Assembly (NCBI GenBank): GCA_900540945.1
Contig: UQHQ01000008.1
Coordinates: 14,822-78,821, forward strand
Origin: an uncultured Collinsella sp.
GTDB lineage: Bacteria; Actinomycetota; Coriobacteriia; Coriobacteriales; Coriobacteriaceae
Direction of reading: 5' to 3'
DNA: 64,000 nucleotides
The translations under genes and the position numbers were made by a program. Position 1 is the stretch's first letter. The number at the start of each line of letters is the position of its first letter. Below the pieces are notes generated by a model. The model saw only the letters and a list, made by a program, of their open reading frames with translations. It ran no database searches and was not told the origin of the DNA. Below are positions 59,698-64,000 of the stretch, piece after piece.

Positions 59698-60939
59698 ATG
59701 ACGAAAGGTCTGCACGTGCCTTCCGAGATCGGCAAGCTCAGGAAGGTCTGCCTGCACCGTCCCGGCGACGAGCTCCTCAACCTGCCGCCCGACGAGCTCG
59801 AGCGACTCCTGTTCGACGACGTCCCGTTCCTGGAGGTCGCACAGCAGGAGCACGACACCTTCGCCCAGATCCTGAGGGACCAGGGCGTGGAGGTCCTCTA
59901 CCTCGAGAACCTCGTCGCCGAGGTGTTCGACCAGGTCCCCGGCGCCCGCGCCGAGTTCACCGACCAGTACATCGCCGAGGCCGGCATCCGCGGCCAGCAC
60001 ATGCCGCAGATCGTCCGCGAGAAGCTGGACTCCATCGAGGACAACCTCGAGTTCGTCAAGAAGACCATGGCCGGCATGACCAAGGCCGAGATCGACATGC
60101 CCCTCACGGCGTCCACGACCCTCGACTCCCTGGTCAACTCCGAGTCCGAGTCCGACCTGATCATCGACCCGATGCCCAACCTCTACTTCACCCGCGACCC
60201 GTTCGCGGTCGTCGGCGAGGGCGTCAACCTCAACCGCATGTACTCGGTCACCCGCAACCGCGAGACCCTGTACGGCAAGTACGTCTTCAAGTACCACCCC
60301 GACTACAAGGACGTCTCCCTGTACTTCCGCCGCGACTGCCAGTTCCACACCGAGGGCGGCGACGTGCTGAACATCAACGAGAAGACCCTCGCCGTCGGCA
60401 TCTCCCAGCGCACCCAGGCCGCCGCTATCGACGTCATGGCCCAGAACATCTTCTGGAACTCCGACTCCAAGGTCGAGCGCATCCTGGCCTTCGACATCCC
60501 GGTCTCGCGCGCCTTCATGCACCTCGACACGGTCTTCACCCAGATCGACGTCGATAAGTTCACGATCCACCCCGCCATCATGGGCACCCTGCGCGTCTAC
60601 GAGCTGACCGCCGGCAAGAACCCGGGCGACGTGAACATCCGCCTGATCGAGGACACCCTCGAGCACGTCCTGGAGGACGCCACCGGCGTCGACCAGGTCA
60701 AGCTGATCCCCTGCGGCGGCGGCGACCCGATCGCGGCCTCCCGCGAGCAGTGGAACGACGGCTCCAACACCCTGTGCGTCGAGCCCGGCAAGATCTGCGT
60801 CTACGCCCGCAACACCGTCACCAACGACGTGCTGTACAAGGAGGGCCTGGACCTTCTCGTCGTGCCCTCCGCCGAGCTCTCCCGCGGCCGCGGCGGCCCG
60901 CGCTGCATGAGCATGCCCTTCTGGCGCGAGGACCTCTAA
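59698..60939 (+). CDS. arcA: Arginine deiminase
   Basis: 413 residues. LHRPGDELLNL, FTRDPFAVVGEGV, FRRDCQFHTEGGDVLNI and the catalytic Cys at the C-terminus in GGPRCMSMPF. It hydrolyses arginine to citrulline and ammonia, the first step of the ADI pathway, for ATP and acid resistance. Codon choice is extreme: nearly every codon ends in C or G, more than in neighbouring genes, as in very highly expressed genes. AGGAGG precedes the ATG. Confidence 0.95.
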   Translation: MTKGLHVPSEIGKLRKVCLHRPGDELLNLPPDELERLLFDDVPFLEVAQQEHDTFAQILRDQGVEVLYLENLVAEVFDQVPGARAEFTDQYIAEAGIRGQHMPQIVREKLDSIEDNLEFVKKTMAGMTKAEIDMPLTASTTLDSLVNSESESDLIIDPMPNLYFTRDPFAVVGEGVNLNRMYSVTRNRETLYGKYVFKYHPDYKDVSLYFRRDCQFHTEGGDVLNINEKTLAVGISQRTQAAAIDVMAQNIFWNSDSKVERILAFDIPVSRAFMHLDTVFTQIDVDKFTIHPAIMGTLRVYELTAGKNPGDVNIRLIEDTLEHVLEDATGVDQVKLIPCGGGDPIAASREQWNDGSNTLCVEPGKICVYARNTVTNDVLYKEGLDLLVVPSAELSRGRGGPRCMSMPFWREDL

Positions 60940-60951
60940 GTCTTTCCGTTT

Positions 60952-60980
60952 CCGGTGCGGTCTCCCTACAACCGCACCGG
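60952..60980 (+). terminator. Hairpin between arcA and arcB
   Basis: CCGGTGCGGT and ACCGCACCGG, perfect 10-bp stem, but no T run follows. It may stabilise the arcA 3' end or allow partial readthrough. Confidence 0.5.
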
Positions 60981-61044
60981 CTTCGCCCGTTAAACGGGCA
61001 ACACTAATATTTACGTAATTCATTTCTTCGAAAGGAAACAAACC

Positions 61045-62040
61045 ATGGGTGTTAACCTCTCCGGCCGTAGCTTCCTCAAGCTCCTCGACCTCACCACCGA
61101 GGAGATCGAGTACCTGCTCAAGCTCTCCAAGAACTTCAAGGACATGAAGCGCGCTGGCGTTCCGCACCGCTATCTCGAGGGTAAGAACATCGTTCTGCTC
61201 TTCCAGAAGACTTCCACTCGTACCCGCTGCGCCTTCGAGGTCGGCGGCATGGATCTGGGCATGGGCGTCACCTACCTCGATCCCGGTTCGTCGCAGATGG
61301 GCAAGAAGGAGTCCATCGAGGACACCGCCCGCGTTCTCGGCCGCATGTATGACGGCATCGAGTTCCGTGGCTTTGCCCAGGACGACGTCGAGGAGCTCGC
61401 TGCCAAGTCCGGCGTGCCCGTGTGGAACGGCCTGACCACCGAGTGGCACCCCACCCAGATGCTCGCCGACATCCTGACCGTCCAGGAGAACTTCAACTAC
61501 GACATCAAGGGCAAGACCCTCGTCTTCATGGGCGACTGCAAGAACAACGTCGCTCGCTCCCTCATGGTTGTCTGCTCCAAGCTCGGTATGAACTTCGTGG
61601 CCTGCGGCCCCGAGGAGTGCATGCCCGCTGACGACGTCATCGAGGCCTGCAAGCCCATCGCCGAGGCCAATGGCTGCACCATCAAGCTGACCACCGACGT
61701 CAAGGACGGCGTCACCGGTGCCGACGTTATCTACACCGACGTGTGGGTCTCCATGGGCGAGCCCGACGAGGTCTGGGCCGAGCGCATCGCTCAGCTCACC
61801 CCGTATCGTGTCACCTCCGACGTCATGGCTATGGCCAACCCGGGTGCCATCTTCCTGCACTGCCTGCCCAGCTTCCACGACACCAACACCACCATTGGCG
61901 CCGAGAAGTGCGAGCAGTTCGGCATCACCGAGCAGGAGGTCACCGACGAGGTCTTCGAGAGCCCCGCTTCCAAGGTCTTCGACGAGGCTGAGAACCGCAT
62001 GCACACCATCAAGGCTGTCATGTACGCCACGCTCAAGTAA
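61045..62040 (+). CDS. arcB: Ornithine carbamoyltransferase, probably catabolic
   Basis: 331 residues. Carbamoyl phosphate site STRTRCAFE, HPTQMLAD, and the ornithine motif FLHCLPSFHD. Position after arcA and before an antiporter indicates the catabolic role: citrulline plus phosphate to ornithine and carbamoyl phosphate. AAAGGAAA precedes the ATG. Carbamate kinase, needed for ATP, is not in the window. Confidence 0.94.
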   Translation: MGVNLSGRSFLKLLDLTTEEIEYLLKLSKNFKDMKRAGVPHRYLEGKNIVLLFQKTSTRTRCAFEVGGMDLGMGVTYLDPGSSQMGKKESIEDTARVLGRMYDGIEFRGFAQDDVEELAAKSGVPVWNGLTTEWHPTQMLADILTVQENFNYDIKGKTLVFMGDCKNNVARSLMVVCSKLGMNFVACGPEECMPADDVIEACKPIAEANGCTIKLTTDVKDGVTGADVIYTDVWVSMGEPDEVWAERIAQLTPYRVTSDVMAMANPGAIFLHCLPSFHDTNTTIGAEKCEQFGITEQEVTDEVFESPASKVFDEAENRMHTIKAVMYATLK

Positions 62041-62055
62041 GAGCATCTAGCATCT

Positions 62056-62087
62056 CGCTCGGGGTGTATTGCTGCACACCCCGAGCG
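62056..62087 (+). terminator. Terminator of arcB
   Basis: CGCTCGGGGTGT and ACACCCCGAGCG, perfect 12-bp stem with 8-base loop, then GTTTTAT. Confidence 0.88.
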
Positions 62088-62187
62088 GTTTTATCTGGTA
62101 ATAATCTCGCATCAAGCGGCAGGCACGGCACGGAAGAGCCGCTTCGGGCGAGATCAGTAAATGATTTATGAAGGGGGGATGAGAACT

Positions 62188-63666
62188 ATGACTGAGACCG
62201 CTAAGAAAAAGCGCGGTATGCCTTCATCGTTCACCATTCTTCTTGCTCTGCTGGCAATTGTCGCAGTGATTACCGTAATCGTCTCCGGTACGTCCGGCGG
62301 CGCGGTTACTGCAGCCCGTCTGAGCGATTTCTGCACCGCCCCGATCCTGGGCTTCGCTGACGCTCTGCCCGTCTGCCTCTTCGTTATGATCCTGGGCGGC
62401 TTCCTCGGCATGATGACCGAGACCGGCGCCCTGGACAACGGCATTGCCGTTCTGGTGCAGAAGCTTAAGGGCAACGAGATTATGCTCATTCCCGTGCTGA
62501 TGCTCATCTTCTCCCTCGGTGGTACCACCTATGGTATGTGCGAGGAGACCGTTCCCTTCTACGCCCTGCTCGCCGCTACCATGATGGCCGCTGGCTTCGA
62601 CCCCATGGTCGGTGCCGCTACCGTCCTGCTCGGCGCTGGCTGCGGCTGCCTGGGCTCCACGGTTAACCCGTTCGCCGTCGGCGCTGCCGTCGACGCTCTG
62701 ACCGGCGTTGGCATTGAGGTCAACCAGTCCATCATCATCGGCCTCGGTGCCGTCCTGTGGATTGTCACTACCGCTATGTCCATCTTCTTCGTGATGAACT
62801 ATGCCAAGAAGGTCAAGGCTGACAAGGGTTCCACCATCCTGTCGATGCAGGAGCTCAAGGACGCCGAAGAGGCTCACGGCAAGGCTGCTTCCGAGGTCCA
62901 CAAGGAGGTCAAGCTCACCGGTCGTCAGAAGGGTGTTCTGATTGCCTTCGCCTTCACCTTCGTCGTCATGATCGTCGGCTTCATTCCGCTGGCCGACCTC
63001 AACGAGGGCGTCGCCAACTTCTTCGACGCTGGCGCCGTCTACGACGCCGACGGTAACGCCGTCGTCCAGGGCTGGTCTGCCCTGATCACCGGCCTGCCCA
63101 TTGGCCAGTGGTACTTCGACGAGGCTTCCACCTGGTTCTTCCTCATGGCCGTCCTGATCGGTATCATCGGTGGCCTGTCCGAGAAGCAGATCGTTAACAC
63201 CTTCATCACCGGCGCTGCCGACATGATGTCCGTTGTTCTCGTCATCGCCCTCGCCCGTGGTATCTCCGTCCTCATGGCTAACACCGGCCTCGACGTCTAC
63301 GTCCTCGACGCTGCCGCCAATGCTCTGGCTGGCCTGTCCGGCGTGATCTTCGCTCCCATGAGCTTCCTGGTCTACTTCGGCCTGTCCTTCCTGATCCCCT
63401 CGACCTCTGGTATGGCTACCGTCTCCATGCCCATCATGGGACCGCTGGCTGTTAAGCTCGGCTTCTCGCCCGAGGTCATGGTCATGATCTTCTCCGCTGC
63501 TATCGGTGTCGTGAACCTGTTCACCCCGACCTCCGGTGCCATCATGGGCGGTCTCGCCCTGGCCAAGATCGAGTGGACGACCTGGCTCAAGTTTGCCCTT
63601 AAGCTCATCGTCGCGCTCTCCGTCGTCTGCGCCGTCATCCTGACCGTCGCCTGCGTGCTGCTCTAA
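62188..63666 (+). CDS. YfcC/ArcE-like basic amino-acid antiporter
   Basis: 492 residues with about 12 membrane helices. Repeated blocks GGTTYGMCEETVPFYALL, GCGCLGSTVNPFAVG, FLIPSTSGMATVSMPIMGPL and NLFTPTSGAIMGGL match the YfcC family of the ion-transporter superfamily, members of which exchange arginine and ornithine in ADI clusters. Position after arcA and arcB supports that role. ATG 62188 has GAAGGGGGG 9 bases upstream; ATG 62161 and 62179 are also in frame. Confidence 0.87.
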   Translation: MTETAKKKRGMPSSFTILLALLAIVAVITVIVSGTSGGAVTAARLSDFCTAPILGFADALPVCLFVMILGGFLGMMTETGALDNGIAVLVQKLKGNEIMLIPVLMLIFSLGGTTYGMCEETVPFYALLAATMMAAGFDPMVGAATVLLGAGCGCLGSTVNPFAVGAAVDALTGVGIEVNQSIIIGLGAVLWIVTTAMSIFFVMNYAKKVKADKGSTILSMQELKDAEEAHGKAASEVHKEVKLTGRQKGVLIAFAFTFVVMIVGFIPLADLNEGVANFFDAGAVYDADGNAVVQGWSALITGLPIGQWYFDEASTWFFLMAVLIGIIGGLSEKQIVNTFITGAADMMSVVLVIALARGISVLMANTGLDVYVLDAAANALAGLSGVIFAPMSFLVYFGLSFLIPSTSGMATVSMPIMGPLAVKLGFSPEVMVMIFSAAIGVVNLFTPTSGAIMGGLALAKIEWTTWLKFALKLIVALSVVCAVILTVACVLL

Positions 63667-63731
63667 GTACCCAACGGGTACCCCACGGAAACCTTGACGA
63701 TCCTGTAAAGGATCACCTGGTCATCGTCTGT

Positions 63732-63799
63732 CCGGTGGGGTCAACCCACCGGTAGACTCCTACCTTTAGCCCCCTCCCGTTCCGTGCGCGGGAGGGGGC
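63732..63799 (+). terminator. Two hairpins downstream of the antiporter gene
   Basis: CCGGTGGGGT with ACCCACCGG (63732-63752), then GCCCCCTCCCG (63769-63779) with CGGGAGGGGGC (63789-63799) followed by GCTCTC. The second is the more likely terminator. Confidence 0.65.
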
Positions 63800-63807
63800 G
63801 CTCTCAT

Positions 63808-63960
63808 GTTGCGCGGTTCTACGAACCGCGCAACCAGTCGACGCTGCGCGCCGCCCAGGACGACAATTTGTCATTCAAAAGGCAAGACATGACCAAAAGG
63901 TCAATGCCGCCTTGTTTCAAGGCACCTTGCTCGCTCTGGCGGGTTTTCGCTCATATGACC
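63808..63960 (+). repeat. Structured intergenic repeat, family A copy 3
   Basis: GTTGCGCGGTTC (63808-63819) / GAACCGCGCAAC (63823-63834), then CGACGCTGCGCG as in copy 1. Downstream the sequence is more diverged but keeps TTCAAA and its own stems, such as TGACC/GGTCA around AAAA and GCCTTG/CAAGGC. No gene is visible from here to the window end. Confidence 0.6.
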
Positions 63961-64000
63961 CAATCCGCTGTCAAGAGCCACAATGGCCCCGCCGACCGCT

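Noticed and set aside
59554..62046. An 830-codon open frame on the minus strand across arcA and arcB
   Set aside because: It is antisense to two certain genes. Their near-exclusive C/G third positions remove stop codons from the opposite frame. The translation shows no domain.
63667..63760. Possible tRNA gene after the antiporter
   Set aside because: The hairpins do not form a cloverleaf; there is no TTCGA-type T loop or CCA end. They are better read as terminator stems.
1..64000. CRISPR arrays, prophage or integrase-bounded island
   Set aside because: No regularly spaced direct repeats, phage structural genes, integrase or tRNA-flanked att sites were seen; the only mobile gene is the IS256 transposase.

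Overview
The window reads as a chromosomal segment of a gut actinobacterium of the Coriobacteriia, most like Collinsella. This is inferred from the high third-position GC, the mixed-acid and lactate fermentation genes (ldh, pta, two ackA), the arginine deiminase block, and Gram-positive wall genes (D-aspartate ligase with aspartate racemase, a CwlO-type hydrolase, UDP-galactopyranose mutase). It is mostly housekeeping DNA with one complete IS256-family insertion. No rRNA, tRNA or CRISPR was recognised.

Layout. 1-7157: partial TatD hydrolase, TcdA, a 28-residue membrane peptide with an apparent opposing RNA, an ArsR/SdpI pair, EttA and two acidic or Ser-rich proteins. 7361-14178: NAD synthetase, a class I aminotransferase, lactate dehydrogenase, a DUF2974 hydrolase and a YejK-like nucleoid protein. 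14275-18304: a lysine operon (lysA-dapA fusion, dapB, dapH) under a lysine riboswitch, with a divergent M20 deacylase. 20063-27044: a five-gene operon of unknown function (flavoenzyme, two aconitase-X subunits, M20 peptidase, MFS carrier). 27267-33224: an FxLYD protein, an XRE regulator with a membrane Ser/Thr kinase, a peptidoglycan hydrolase, and a D-Asp ligase/racemase pair. 33349-36843: an ECF transporter whose S-component gene follows a leader peptide with three consecutive Trp codons and a terminator, so it is probably a tryptophan importer. 37039-44428: C69 dipeptidase, YegS-like kinase, RNase D, zinc peptidase, XseAB, HIT protein. 44576-49917: two tandem acetate kinases, the IS256 element and pta. 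50149-59139: galactofuranose genes, P1 peptidase, Maf, DJ-1, RlmD, polyphosphate kinase. 59185-63666: arcA, arcB and an arginine/ornithine-type antiporter behind an AT-rich control region.

How the genes fit together. dapA, dapB, dapH and lysA, with the nearby aminotransferase and M20 deacylase, would give most of the N-acetyl branch from aspartate semialdehyde to lysine (dapF not seen). The Asp racemase and D-Asp ligase would feed a D-aspartyl side chain in peptidoglycan. Pta and AckA make ATP from acetyl-CoA. The arc genes lead from arginine to ornithine and carbamoyl phosphate; carbamate kinase is not in the window.

Most unusual signals. (1) The Trp leader attenuator in front of an ECF S component, with a 20-nt near-perfect inverted repeat bracketing its terminator. 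(2) An in-frame lysA-dapA fusion that keeps an internal Shine-Dalgarno and start codon. (3) Three families of structured intergenic repeats. Two of them sit just downstream of stop codons in the same orientation as the gene, and their stems change sequence while the fold is kept. (4) The aconitase-X operon. (5) A tandem acetate kinase whose first copy has changed active-site motifs. (6) The small toxin-like locus at 1347-1611.
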